Assembly (NCBI GenBank): GCA_019931185.1
Contig: JAINDK010000012.1
Coordinates: 1-64,000, forward strand
Reading direction: 5' to 3'
Length of the DNA: 64,000 bases
Source: Bryobacter sp. CoA8 C33
Lineage (GTDB): Bacteria > Acidobacteriota > Terriglobia > Bryobacterales > Bryobacteraceae
Under the pieces are notes generated by a model, which saw only the letters and a program-made list of their open reading frames with translations, ran no database searches and was not told the DNA's origin. The translations under genes were made by a program, and so were the position numbers. Positions 23,368 to 31,831 of the stretch are shown here, piece after piece. Every line of letters begins with the position of its first letter. The first letter of the stretch is position 1.

Positions 23368-24915
23368 TCAGGTGCGGACGCGCCTTTGGTGCGTTGAGGG
23401 AATCTTCAAATCCTCGCGGTACTTGGCGACGGTGCGCCGGGTAACGGAGATGCCTTCTTCATTGAGGCGGGCAGTGATCTGGTCGTCGGTGAGAGGGTGG
23501 GCGGAGTCTTCCTCATCGATCATTTTCTTGACCTTGCGCTTGAGCACGAGCAGGGCGGTGCCAGCGCCGGCCGGACCCTGAACGGCTTCCGAGAAGAAGA
23601 AGCGCAACTCAAAGACGCCCTGGGGGGTGTGGACGAATTTACCGGCGACGGCGCGGCTGACGGTCGAGGGGTGAACGCCGATCTCCTCGGCCAGATCCTT
23701 GATCATCATGGGCTGGATGCTGTCGATGCCGGATTCGAGAAAATCGCGCTGGCGCTCGACGACACACTGGCAAACCTTGAGGATAGTCTGGCGGCGCTGC
23801 TCGATGTTTTTCATGAGCATGAGGGCGCTTGAATAGCGTTCGCGGATATAGCTGCGGACGTCTTTTTCCGGGGTGCTTTCCTTGTTGTCGAGCAGGCGTC
23901 GGTAGCCGGGGTTGAGCCGGATCTGCGGGAGGTCCTCGTCGTTGAGCTGAATAAGGTAATCTTCGCCTTCCTTGAAGATGTAGACGTCCGGCTCGACGGT
24001 TTGAGCGGCCTGGGCGGAGAAGCGCAAGCCCGGGTGGGGGTCGAGTTTGCGGATGACGTTGAGAGCGATCTCGATGTGTTCCGGGGGCCGGCCGAGGAGG
24101 CGGGCGATTTCCTTGAACTCGCGGCGTTCGATGAGCCGCATGTGGCTGTGCACCATTTGCCAGGCGACGCCGGAGCGGGCGCCGCGGCTTTTCAATTGAA
24201 GCAGCAAGCATTCGCGCAGGTCGCGGGCGCCGATGCCGGAGGGATCGAGGGAGTGGACGATTTCGAGGCCGTCCTCCATGTCGTCCATGGTGAGGCCTTC
24301 ATCGCGGGCGATTTCCTCGAGCGGTTCGAGCAGATAGCCATGTTCGTTGAGGTTGCCGATGATCGCCTCGGCGGCCCGGCGCTCGGAGGAGTTCATGAGG
24401 ATGAGGCTGAGCTGGCTGTTCAGATGGCTAGACAGAGTGACCGGGGAAGAGAGAAAAGTCTCAAATGAGGGCTTGTCCGGGGTCTCGCTGGCGGGGGACT
24501 TATGGCCCGGGTCGAGGTAATCATCGAAATAGGAGCCGAAGTCAATTTCATCGAAGGGATCGGCGGCCTTGGCGGGTTCAGGGGAATCGGCCCCGGCTTC
24601 CGCGGAGAAATCGGCGGGGGCATCGGGCTCGGCTTCGGCCTCATAGGAGGCGGGCGGGGCGGTGGATAGCATCTCCATCACGGCCTGATCGCCAGGCTCG
24701 GAGATGCGTTCGGCTTCGAGGAGATTCTGGACTTCCTGAGGGGTGAGCTCCTCGCCGTCCTCGGATTCGTCGAGGAAGGGGTTGGCGACGATCTCCTGGG
24801 TGATCATCTCCTTCAACTCCAGACGGTTCAACTGGAGGACGGTGACCAACTGCACGAGGCCAGGGGTCAACGTCTGCTTTTGCGAAACCTGTAAACCTAA
24901 GCGCTGCGAAAGCAT
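23368..24915 (-). CDS. rpoN: RNA polymerase sigma-54 factor
   Basis: Sigma-54 directs enhancer-dependent transcription. The 515-residue protein begins MLSQRLGLQVSQKQTLTPGLVQLVTVLQL, the region I glutamine/leucine-rich sequence that contacts activators. An acidic region II follows, then the core-binding domain (NPFLDES, LREMITQEIV type), the HTH (IGVHPSTVSRAVAGKFVHTPQG), and the RpoN box (SVTRRTVAKYRE) near the C-terminus. The start at 24915 is used because the family normally begins at this methionine; an in-frame ATG six codons earlier is possible. It leads an operon with hpf and rapZ. No ptsN is present here. Confidence 0.96.
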   Translation of the reverse strand: MLSQRLGLQVSQKQTLTPGLVQLVTVLQLNRLELKEMITQEIVANPFLDESEDGEELTPQEVQNLLEAERISEPGDQAVMEMLSTAPPASYEAEAEPDAPADFSAEAGADSPEPAKAADPFDEIDFGSYFDDYLDPGHKSPASETPDKPSFETFLSSPVTLSSHLNSQLSLILMNSSERRAAEAIIGNLNEHGYLLEPLEEIARDEGLTMDDMEDGLEIVHSLDPSGIGARDLRECLLLQLKSRGARSGVAWQMVHSHMRLIERREFKEIARLLGRPPEHIEIALNVIRKLDPHPGLRFSAQAAQTVEPDVYIFKEGEDYLIQLNDEDLPQIRLNPGYRRLLDNKESTPEKDVRSYIRERYSSALMLMKNIEQRRQTILKVCQCVVERQRDFLESGIDSIQPMMIKDLAEEIGVHPSTVSRAVAGKFVHTPQGVFELRFFFSEAVQGPAGAGTALLVLKRKVKKMIDEEDSAHPLTDDQITARLNEEGISVTRRTVAKYREDLKIPSTHQRRVRT

Positions 24916-24977
24916 GATCCCGAATTCAAGCATAGCAACAGTGCCGGAAGGGGAATCCGCGAGCAGGCCGTGCGGGG

Positions 24978-25865
24978 TCAGGCTAATTTGGCGCTGGCGA
25001 GGAAGCTGGCGGCGACGGAGGCGAAGCCTCGTTTTTCGATCTCGACTTCGGCATTGAGGCGAATCATGGTGGTGGTGTCGAGCTTGCCGCTGAGGCTTTC
25101 GAGAACGGGCAGGATCGAGGGGTACTTGAGGGCGGCTTCCTCGCGGTAGAGAAAGCAGCAGAAGTTGGGGCGGAAGATGCCGAGATCATCGATGAGGACC
25201 CGGTACTTCGATTGACCAAGACGGGGATCGGTGGAACCGGTGATGAGGATGTCAAGGCGGTGTTCGCGCAAGCTGAAGTAGAGCTGATTGATGGGCTCGA
25301 TGAGGGTTCCGCTGCTCTCGGCGAGCGCGTAGCGCTGCTTAAGCTCGGTGTAGCCTTCCGAGCTTTGGGCGAATTCGCTGGTGCAGCCGAGACGCCAGCC
25401 ATGTTTAAAGGCGGCGGCTTGGCTGAGGGAGGCAACCGAGGCGAGGGTGGGATGATCGGCGAGGACCACGGCGGTGTAGACGTTCTGAAAGCCGAGAAAG
25501 GGGAGGCAACCGGCTTGGGCGTTGAGCTTGAGGCTGCGCCGCATGACTTCGAGAATGAGCCCTTCGTCGGATTGTTCGATCTGCTTGAGCAGGACTTTGT
25601 AGGCGATACGGGTGTATTCCGGGTAGAGATCGATGCCGCCGGCCTGAACGGACTGGTAGGCGACCATGGAGCCAGAGATGCCGAAGTTGCGCTCGAGACG
25701 GGCTTCGAGCTTTTTCTCAAGCAACTGGCAGGCGATCTCGGCGAGAAGGCGTTGCTCGATGCTGTCCTTGGAGGCAACGGTGAGCCGGGGAGAGGTTTTG
25801 CAGCCCGGCAAGGAAGCCATGGCGGCTGAGAGGGCGAGAAATCGGCGCCTTTGGATGGTGCTCAT
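24978..25865 (-). CDS. OpuAC-type substrate-binding lipoprotein (osmoprotectant-like)
   Basis: The 295-residue protein starts MSTIQRRRFLALSAAMASLPGC, a basic leader with a lipobox (LPGC). The binding domain has VASKDSIEQRLLAEIACQLLEK, GGIDLYPEYTRIAYKVLL and VLIDDLGIFRPNFCCFLYREEA, the pattern of glycine-betaine/choline (OpuAC, ProX) binding proteins. The aromatic cage that binds the quaternary amine cannot be confirmed by eye. No permease or ATPase gene is next to it: the neighbours are rpoN downstream and a purine nucleoside permease-family gene upstream, so its partner is elsewhere or its ligand differs. Confidence 0.8.
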   Translation of the reverse strand: MSTIQRRRFLALSAAMASLPGCKTSPRLTVASKDSIEQRLLAEIACQLLEKKLEARLERNFGISGSMVAYQSVQAGGIDLYPEYTRIAYKVLLKQIEQSDEGLILEVMRRSLKLNAQAGCLPFLGFQNVYTAVVLADHPTLASVASLSQAAAFKHGWRLGCTSEFAQSSEGYTELKQRYALAESSGTLIEPINQLYFSLREHRLDILITGSTDPRLGQSKYRVLIDDLGIFRPNFCCFLYREEAALKYPSILPVLESLSGKLDTTTMIRLNAEVEIEKRGFASVAASFLASAKLA

Positions 25866-25873
25866 GGGGGCTC

Positions 25874-26905
25874 CTAGCGAGGCATCTGTTCGCGGAAAGT
25901 CTTCCAGTTAGCGGTGATCTGGCGGACCACGCGCGAGCCGGCCTTCCAGGCGCTTTCGACAGCGGGAATGAAGCCGGCATAGCCGCCGGCTCTATTTTCG
26001 GCAAGACTTTCAGCGGCGGTGATGCCGGGCCGCTGGCTATCGAAATTACTGGCAGTGCGGAGGACGAGAACCCGGCTGGCATCGACCTTGCCGGCGCGGG
26101 CCAACTGGTGGAGGCTTTGCAGGGTGCCGGTGTCCTCCATGGCGGTGGTGACATAGTTGCCTTGGCCGGCGGTGTGGTATCCGACCCAATCGTTAGCCCA
26201 CTCATTGAGGAGCTTGCCGTGCCAGAAGGTGGACGACTGCAGGGTATCGCCCTTAAGGACGACGGGGGGCTTTTGGGCGTTGGGCAGACCCCGCATCAGA
26301 GCGCGGCGGTCTTTCATGGCCGGGGTGTCGCCGAGGTCGATGTCCTTGGTGAGGCGGTAGGCCCAATCGACGAGGGCGGAGTTGAGCTGGTACATCTCGC
26401 CTTCGTTGGGCTGGCGGAGGGGTTTTTCATAGGGAACGGCTTTGCGGAGGGGAACGAAGCCGGTCTTCCAATCCTTGGGGATTTCGCGGGCGTCGATTTC
26501 GTGGCCGAGATCGCCGTCGACGACATAGGTGGCCCAGGCGGCGGAGCCCAGGGTGGCGTCGGCGGGGTCGACGCCGGCGATGCCGGCGACGAGCCAGTAT
26601 GCCTTGGTGAGGTCGAAGCGAGGGTCCATGCCGAGAGCCATGACGCTGGCGGCAGCCTTGGCCGTACCGACGCCGGTGACCATGGCGAGGACGCCTTTGC
26701 CGTCGGAGCGGAGATTACGGTTGCCTTGGGGGAAGGGGATTTTTTCAGTGAGCTTTTCGCGCTCCACCCACAATTGAAGCTCGCCGGGGGCATCACCGGT
26801 GTCCTCACCGCGCTCGAACATGGTGACGACCACCACTTTGACCTCAATTTTCTTCTGTGCGGCGGCCGGCAGGGCGGCAAGGCAGAAGAGCAGAAAGAGT
26901 TTCAT
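25874..26905 (-). CDS. Exported purine nucleoside permease (NUP) family protein
   Basis: The 343-residue protein has a signal peptide (MKLFLLFCLAALPAAAQ). The body resembles the NUP family, which shares the nucleoside phosphorylase fold: KVVVVTMFERGEDTGDAPGE, VTGVGTAKAAASVMALG, YWLVAGIAGVDP, GNYVTTAMEDTGTLQSLHQL and RVLVLRTASNFDSQRPG. Although called permeases, these proteins lack membrane segments and may bind or cleave nucleosides in the periplasm. Its ATG overlaps the stop of the aldolase-like gene by 4 bases, and a guanine deaminase lies upstream in the same operon, supporting a purine role. Confidence 0.8.
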   Translation of the reverse strand: MKLFLLFCLAALPAAAQKKIEVKVVVVTMFERGEDTGDAPGELQLWVEREKLTEKIPFPQGNRNLRSDGKGVLAMVTGVGTAKAAASVMALGMDPRFDLTKAYWLVAGIAGVDPADATLGSAAWATYVVDGDLGHEIDAREIPKDWKTGFVPLRKAVPYEKPLRQPNEGEMYQLNSALVDWAYRLTKDIDLGDTPAMKDRRALMRGLPNAQKPPVVLKGDTLQSSTFWHGKLLNEWANDWVGYHTAGQGNYVTTAMEDTGTLQSLHQLARAGKVDASRVLVLRTASNFDSQRPGITAAESLAENRAGGYAGFIPAVESAWKAGSRVVRQITANWKTFREQMPR

Positions 26906-27963
26906 TGCAAATCCTCCGGGGTAAATGCGCCGCAGGAGAGGCCGCGGCGGAGAAAAACGAGCAGGCCTTCGGCCGTGGCGGCGTCATCGAATTGAGCGCC
27001 GGCGCGGAGGGCCTTGGTTTCGGCATCGAGAAAAGCACGATAGCGGGCTTTGACCGGGCCGAGAGAAGAATCAAAGAATTCATAAAGAGCGCTGTAGCGG
27101 CTCAGGAGCTGGCCGGGGTGGAGGTCCCAGCCGCAGAAAAGCCCTTGTTCGAGGGCGCGGCGGACTTCGGCCTTGTGTCCCTCGAAGGCGGCGCGGCGGG
27201 CCGAGGGGTCCTCGCCGGTGGGCAGTTGGGGAAAGGCGCCGTCGCTGACGGTGACGCCCAAGGGGAGCATGACCTGGAGCATGGCCCAGCGGGCGTGGGT
27301 GGCGTAGGGGTGGTCGAGGCGCTGAGCGGGGGCGGGCACCTGCATGGCGCTGAGGTAGTCATAACAGCCGAAATGGGCCGAGTCGAGGCGGTTCTCGCAC
27401 AGGCGGGCGATTTCAGCCAGAGAGTGGATGGCGGCGGGGTGCTCGACCATCAATTCATGGCGCAGGGTCTGGCTGGGAAGGCCAAAGCGGGCCTCGGCTT
27501 GTTCGAGCATTTCGCGCCAGCGGCGGGCTTCTCCGGGATGCTGGAGCTTGGGCTGGGTGACGATAAGCCGCTTGGGAAGGGGGCCGCCGTTTGCGTATTT
27601 CAGGAAGAGATCGAGGGTGCGGGAGGCGCGCTTCAATTCGGCCTTGGGGCGGAGGCCGATGCGCGGGGGCAGGGCGCCGGCCAGGGCCATGCGGGCAAAC
27701 TCGATGCCGGCGCGGGTGGCGGCGTCGTCCTCCTCGGCGCCGGAGCGGTATCCGAAGCCATCCTCGAAATCGATGCGGTAATCCTCGATGGGCTCCCGGC
27801 GGAGCTTATCGAGCACTTTGGGGCTGACGAGGGCTGCTTCGGGCGAGGAGAGGGCGCGTACGCCCATTTTGGCGAGAACGCCGGCCTGGAACAAGTGGGC
27901 GCCGCCGTAGAAGACATGAGACACCAGCCGGGGCTGGCTGGGATCAATAAGGAATCTTTGCAT
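26902..27963 (-). CDS. Citrate-lyase/malyl-CoA-lyase-like aldolase (DUF6986 type)
   Basis: The 353-residue protein has a phosphoenolpyruvate-utilising TIM-barrel look. ALVSPKVLDKLRREPIEDYRIDFEDGFGYR carries the conserved arginine and acidic metal ligands. ELMVEHPAAIHSL and HFGCYDYLSAMQV follow, with GWDLHPGQL at the C-terminus. It matches what I recall of DUF6986 proteins, sometimes misnamed phosphoenolpyruvate kinase. The substrate is unknown. The start at 27963 (MQRFLIDPSQ) overlaps the guanine deaminase stop by 20 bases, and the stop overlaps the NUP gene by 4, so it is translationally linked to purine genes. Confidence 0.7.
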   Translation of the reverse strand: MQRFLIDPSQPRLVSHVFYGGAHLFQAGVLAKMGVRALSSPEAALVSPKVLDKLRREPIEDYRIDFEDGFGYRSGAEEDDAATRAGIEFARMALAGALPPRIGLRPKAELKRASRTLDLFLKYANGGPLPKRLIVTQPKLQHPGEARRWREMLEQAEARFGLPSQTLRHELMVEHPAAIHSLAEIARLCENRLDSAHFGCYDYLSAMQVPAPAQRLDHPYATHARWAMLQVMLPLGVTVSDGAFPQLPTGEDPSARRAAFEGHKAEVRRALEQGLFCGWDLHPGQLLSRYSALYEFFDSSLGPVKARYRAFLDAETKALRAGAQFDDAATAEGLLVFLRRGLSCGAFTPEDLQ

Positions 27964-28411
27964 GGTCTTCCCGCCAGGCTTCGAAAACGGCAAGAGCTTG
28001 GTCGCGGTCCGCTTGTAGAAGTGGGATACGGCGGAGATTGAGGGGCGCTTGGAGTTCCTGGTAGAGGAACTCGTCATCGAAGCCGGCCGCGGCGGCGTCG
28101 GAGCGGCCAGCGGCATAAATAATACGCGCGGCGCGGGCCCAATAGATGGCGGCCAGGCACATGGGGCAGGGCTCGCAACTGGTGTAGATCTCACAGCCCT
28201 TTAGATCAAAAGCGCCGAGTTTGTGGCAGGCGGCGCGGATCGCGACAATTTCGGCATGAGCAGTAGGGTCGTTGGCGGCGGCGACCTGATTGACGCCCTC
28301 GGCGAGTATTTCGCCAGCGCGAACCACGACCGCGCCGAAGGGGCCGCCTGAGCTTGTGGCTACATTCTGGCGGGCCAGGGCAATCGCACGGCTAAGGAAG
28401 GGACTGCTCAT
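27944..28411 (-). CDS. guaD: Guanine deaminase (cytidine-deaminase superfamily)
   Basis: The 155-residue protein carries the zinc-dependent deaminase signature: HAEIVAIRAACHKLG (His and catalytic Glu) and SCEPCPMCLAAIYWARAARIIYAA (two Cys ligands). The flanking PFGAVVVRAGEILAEGVNQV and the C-terminal DDEFLYQEL region match small bacterial guanine deaminases, which convert guanine to xanthine, better than tRNA adenosine or cytosine deaminases. The start MSSPFLSRAI at 28411 is preferred to an ATG five codons earlier. The NUP-family gene downstream supports purine salvage or breakdown. Confidence 0.85.
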   Translation of the reverse strand: MSSPFLSRAIALARQNVATSSGGPFGAVVVRAGEILAEGVNQVAAANDPTAHAEIVAIRAACHKLGAFDLKGCEIYTSCEPCPMCLAAIYWARAARIIYAAGRSDAAAAGFDDEFLYQELQAPLNLRRIPLLQADRDQALAVFEAWREDHAKIPY

Positions 28412-28431
28412 GTCGGCAGACCCCATTATCG

Positions 28432-30351
28432 CTAGCTGGCGGCTTCTTGTGTAACGCCGCCGTCGAGGACTTCACGGACCTTGCCGAGAAGGCTGCCGAG
28501 GGTGAAGGGTTTCTGCAGGAAGGCCGCGCCGGCGGGAAAGCGGCCGGCTTCGAGAACGCTGTCATCGGTATAGCCGCTGACGAAGAGGACTCGGAGAGTG
28601 GGGTGAGCGGCGGTAGCCTGCTGGCTCAATTCGACTCCGTTCATGCCGGGCATCATGACATCGGTGAGCAGGAGATTGATGCGCTCGCCATGTTCGCGCA
28701 GAATCTCGAGGGCTTCGGCGCCGCTAGGGGCCTCGAGCACTTCGTAGCTCTGGCGGCGGAGGATCTTGCGCACGAGGGCACGGATACCGCCTTCATCCTC
28801 AACGACCAGCACGGTTTCGAAGGAAGGAGAGGCATCACCGGTTGCGGGGGCGGGCAGCGGGACCGGGATGGTCTCGTGCGATTGGGTGGCGGTGATGCCG
28901 GGGAATTCGAGCACAGCGCGACATCCGGTTATGCGCAGGTCGCCACCCCCAAGCCGGAGAGCCTGGTAAGCGGTGGTGACACCGAGGGCAACCTCGCGGA
29001 GCGCTTCATCGGGAGCGAGCCAGGGTTCGAGCCAGAAGGCCGGCCATTCGCCATCGGAAAGCGTCATGGTGACGAGAACACAGGGGCGGCCGGAGCCTTC
29101 TTCGGAGGTGGAGTTACTGGCTCGGATCGAGAGTTGACCCCGGCCGTCGAGCGCCCCGGCGGCGAGGCGCGCGAGGCTGAGAAGGGACTCTTCAGCCTGG
29201 CCCTTATCGGCCTCAAGCCGGTAGAGATTGGCCTGTTCTTCGATTTCAAGCTCGACACCGGGGCCCAGAGCCCAGGAAAGGCGGCTGCGCAAAGCCTCGA
29301 GCAGGGGGGCGAATTGCAGTGTGCGCGGCTCAAGGTTTGGGCGACGGGTGTAGGTCTGCAATTGCGTGGTGAGACTCGAAAGACGGTTGGTGGCTTCAAG
29401 GATCTCAAGCATGTCCTGATACATGGGATGGCCGGCGGGCAAAGCGTTCTTGAGCTCCTCTCCATAGCCGCCAACGATCATGAGGAGGTTATTCAGGTCG
29501 TGAGCGAGGCGGGCGCCGAGCCGCTGCAGGGCTTCGGATTTGGTCGCAACGGCGCGAGCCTGTTCTATTTCCCGGCGTGGGCCGATGCGCATCGTGAATC
29601 CGGTGAGCCAAATAGGATTACCGTCCGGATCACGTCGGAGTCGCGCGGTCTCGCGCAGCCACTGCTCACCGCCTTCTGCATCCCGGCCGCGGTATTCGAC
29701 GGCGAAGTGATCGCCGGATAGATGGCCAAGCCGGGCGTAGAGCGCTTCCACACGCCCCCGATCCGGCTCGGCCACGCGGAGGGGCCATAAAGAGACATCC
29801 TCCAACAACTGAGCCGGTGTATAGCCCAGAATTTCAGCCGCGGCGGCGCTGGCGAAGGTCAATTGATTTGTGCGAAGGTCCTGCTCCCAGAGCACGCAGT
29901 CAAGGGCGGAAACGGCGGATAGGGCGTGTTCCTGTTCGGGAGAAAGCCGGACGGCACTTTCGTTTTCGATGATAAGCAGTGCTTCTGTCTCACTGTCTTC
30001 TTCCCAATTGCGCAGAGGGAGGACGGTCAGGCTCACGGGCTGGTTGAAGAGTTCCAAGGATTGAGTAGCGGAACCGGTCGTGCCATCGAGAACAGCTCGA
30101 ACGATCTCGCCGGCATCCGGAAGGAATTCAAGCAAATCGTGGCCGAGCAGATCCTCATTCTTGCGGCCGACACGTTGGCGGAAGCTGCGGTTGGCCGAGA
30201 CAATCCGGAGAGCACCACAAACGATCAAAATGCTCGAGGGCAGGCAGGCGACAATTTCCTGAAAGTAACGGCGCTCCGTTTCCACAAGGGACAGAAGTCG
30301 GGCAACTTCCCTTGGTTTCCACTTATCAAATTCAGCGCGTTCCATTGACAT
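28432..30351 (-). CDS. PAS-hybrid histidine kinase with degenerate catalytic domain
   Basis: The 639-residue soluble protein has two PAS-like domains (about 30-130 and 145-265), a DHp helix with RLAHDLNNLLMIVGGY and phospho-acceptor His284, an ATPase-like region (340-485) and a receiver (513-630) with Asp564 and Lys614. The ATPase region lacks the usual motifs: the N-box asparagine is missing at about 388-400, the G1 box reads TLSDGEWPAFW, and the G2 box reads EVALGV in place of GTGLGL. It probably cannot bind ATP, so it may receive phosphate from another kinase or act as a phosphatase. It leads the guaD operon; guaD starts 20 bases after its stop. Confidence 0.85.
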   Translation of the reverse strand: MSMERAEFDKWKPREVARLLSLVETERRYFQEIVACLPSSILIVCGALRIVSANRSFRQRVGRKNEDLLGHDLLEFLPDAGEIVRAVLDGTTGSATQSLELFNQPVSLTVLPLRNWEEDSETEALLIIENESAVRLSPEQEHALSAVSALDCVLWEQDLRTNQLTFASAAAAEILGYTPAQLLEDVSLWPLRVAEPDRGRVEALYARLGHLSGDHFAVEYRGRDAEGGEQWLRETARLRRDPDGNPIWLTGFTMRIGPRREIEQARAVATKSEALQRLGARLAHDLNNLLMIVGGYGEELKNALPAGHPMYQDMLEILEATNRLSSLTTQLQTYTRRPNLEPRTLQFAPLLEALRSRLSWALGPGVELEIEEQANLYRLEADKGQAEESLLSLARLAAGALDGRGQLSIRASNSTSEEGSGRPCVLVTMTLSDGEWPAFWLEPWLAPDEALREVALGVTTAYQALRLGGGDLRITGCRAVLEFPGITATQSHETIPVPLPAPATGDASPSFETVLVVEDEGGIRALVRKILRRQSYEVLEAPSGAEALEILREHGERINLLLTDVMMPGMNGVELSQQATAAHPTLRVLFVSGYTDDSVLEAGRFPAGAAFLQKPFTLGSLLGKVREVLDGGVTQEAAS

Positions 30352-30401
30352 GCCTTCGCATATTCATTTTGCTTTCGAGCGACAGCACCCTCAAGGTACT
30401 T

Positions 30402-30426
30402 CTTGGTACTCAGTTACAGTACCAAG
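30402..30426. promoter_or_regulatory. 9-bp inverted repeat upstream of the hybrid kinase
   Basis: CTTGGTACT (30402-30410) and AGTACCAAG (30418-30426) form a perfect inverted repeat with a 7-base spacer. A further half-site GGTACT lies at 30395-30400. The element is 50-75 bases upstream of the kinase start at 30351, so it may bind a regulator of the kinase-purine operon. The region also lies past the stop of the TPR gene at 30500 and could alternatively mark its 3' end. Confidence 0.45.
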
Positions 30427-30499
30427 GGAGTATTCGGCAAAGTATTGACGCGGCAACAGCCGGTTGATGTGGGGGGGGCCCTCCCTCTTTTGCGGGTAT

Positions 30500-31780
30500 T
30501 TAGGGGGTAGTTTGGGCCAAACGTCCGTTGATATCGGCGAGTTGCTTCTTGACTGTTTCGATGTCGCTGGCCTTGGGTGCGAACTTGAGGTAGGAGCCTA
30601 AGTGTTCACTGGCGCCTTTAAAGTCCTGACGGGAGGCGAGGATCATGCCGAGGAGGTGGGACATCTTGGGAGTGGTGTGGTATTGATCGATTTCGATTCC
30701 GGCGCGGCACAGTTTTTCGGCTGAGTCGGTGTCCTGGAGGTTGTAGCTGGCCACGGCGCCGTAAAGGAAGGCGAGGGGGAAATCGTAGCGGTTGAGCTTG
30801 ATGATTTTTTCGCTGAGTTGTTTGACGGCGACCCAGCGGTTCTGCTGGGCTTCGAGGGCAGCAAGGCCGAGGTAGGGGCGGACAAATTTATCGTCGGCAT
30901 CGATTGATTTGAGATAGCTGGCCTTGGCGGCTTCGCCCTCGTTTTGGGACATTTGCAGGCGGCCGAGCTCGTACCAGGCTTCGGCGTACTTGGGGTGGGT
31001 AGCGACGGCGAGTTCGAGTTCCTTTTGGGCTTCGGGGAGCTTGTTTTTCTTGAGGGCGTTGCGGGCCTTTTCAAGAGCCTTTTTGGCATCCTTGGGGGCC
31101 ATGAGGCTGGTGGCGCTGGTGGTGAAGCCGACGACGTCGCCGATGCGCTTGAGGATGATGATGCCGAGGTCGGGGTTGTCCATGGCGCGGCGTCCGGCCA
31201 GAGGAACAATGGTGCTGCGGAAGCCGGGGAGAGTGGCGCGGATTTCGCAATTGGAGAGGTCCAACTGGGACATGCCGGCGGCGCGGCCGCCCATGCCACC
31301 GAAGGGATTATTGCGGCTGCCGCCGATCGAGGCATCGGCTTCGTTGATGCTGGCATCGGGCATCATGCCGAGGCGCTGGCCCAACTGAAAGCTGAAGTTG
31401 CCTTTGGAGTCGGTATAGCCCTCGGGGATGGGGGTGCCGCGGTTGAGGCAGACGCGCTCGATGGTAACAGACTCGGGGGGAACTGAGCCATCCTCCATGC
31501 GGACCTTACCGGATAGGAAGATGGGCCGGTTTTCCATGCGGTCGAAATCGGGCATCTGCTGGCGGTTGTCAGGAAAGGGGTTGCGGGTATTGCCGCCGGG
31601 GATGTTGCCGGGGAAGCCTCCGCCCGGAACATTACCGCCCGGGACATTACCGCCCGGGACATTACCGCCCGGGACGCCACCGCCGGAGGCTGGCGGGGTT
31701 GGGGCGGGTGCGCCGCCCTCCTGAGACAAGGCGAGGCCAGCGGCCAAGAAGCCTCTCCATACGAGACGGCGAAAATGCAT
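30500..31780 (-). CDS. Exported TPR protein with carboxypeptidase-regulatory-like domain
   Basis: The 426-residue protein begins MHFRRLVWRGFLAAGLALSQ, a probable signal peptide. A glycine/proline-rich stretch follows with three NVPGG repeats, then a beta-sandwich-like domain (SGKVRMEDGSVPPESVTIERVC, near 85-200). The C-terminal half has at least four TPR units (KKNKLPEAQKELELAVATHPKYAEAWYELGRL). Such proteins are common in Acidobacteriota as periplasmic scaffolds of unknown partner. GGGGGAAAG before the ATG supports the start at 31780. It is divergent from the lipoprotein gene at 31832. Confidence 0.75.
   Translation of the reverse strand: MHFRRLVWRGFLAAGLALSQEGGAPAPTPPASGGGVPGGNVPGGNVPGGNVPGGGFPGNIPGGNTRNPFPDNRQQMPDFDRMENRPIFLSGKVRMEDGSVPPESVTIERVCLNRGTPIPEGYTDSKGNFSFQLGQRLGMMPDASINEADASIGGSRNNPFGGMGGRAAGMSQLDLSNCEIRATLPGFRSTIVPLAGRRAMDNPDLGIIILKRIGDVVGFTTSATSLMAPKDAKKALEKARNALKKNKLPEAQKELELAVATHPKYAEAWYELGRLQMSQNEGEAAKASYLKSIDADDKFVRPYLGLAALEAQQNRWVAVKQLSEKIIKLNRYDFPLAFLYGAVASYNLQDTDSAEKLCRAGIEIDQYHTTPKMSHLLGMILASRQDFKGASEHLGSYLKFAPKASDIETVKKQLADINGRLAQTTP
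31631..31675. repeat. Three tandem 15-bp repeats inside the TPR protein gene
   Basis: The unit ATTACCGCCCGGGAC occurs three times head to tail (31631-31645, 31646-31660, 31661-31675), flanked by degenerate partial copies. On the minus strand it encodes the repeated NVPGG pentapeptide of the linker. Because the unit is a multiple of three, copy-number change would only alter linker length. It is a coding repeat, not a CRISPR. Confidence 0.8.
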
Positions 31781-31831
31781 ATCTTTCCCCCTTGCCAAAG
31801 CAGGAGATCCCCGCTGGCGGTATTATTTCAT

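Noticed and set aside
31631-31675. Tandem repeat as possible CRISPR
   Set aside because: Units are 15 bases with no spacers and are in frame with a protein linker.
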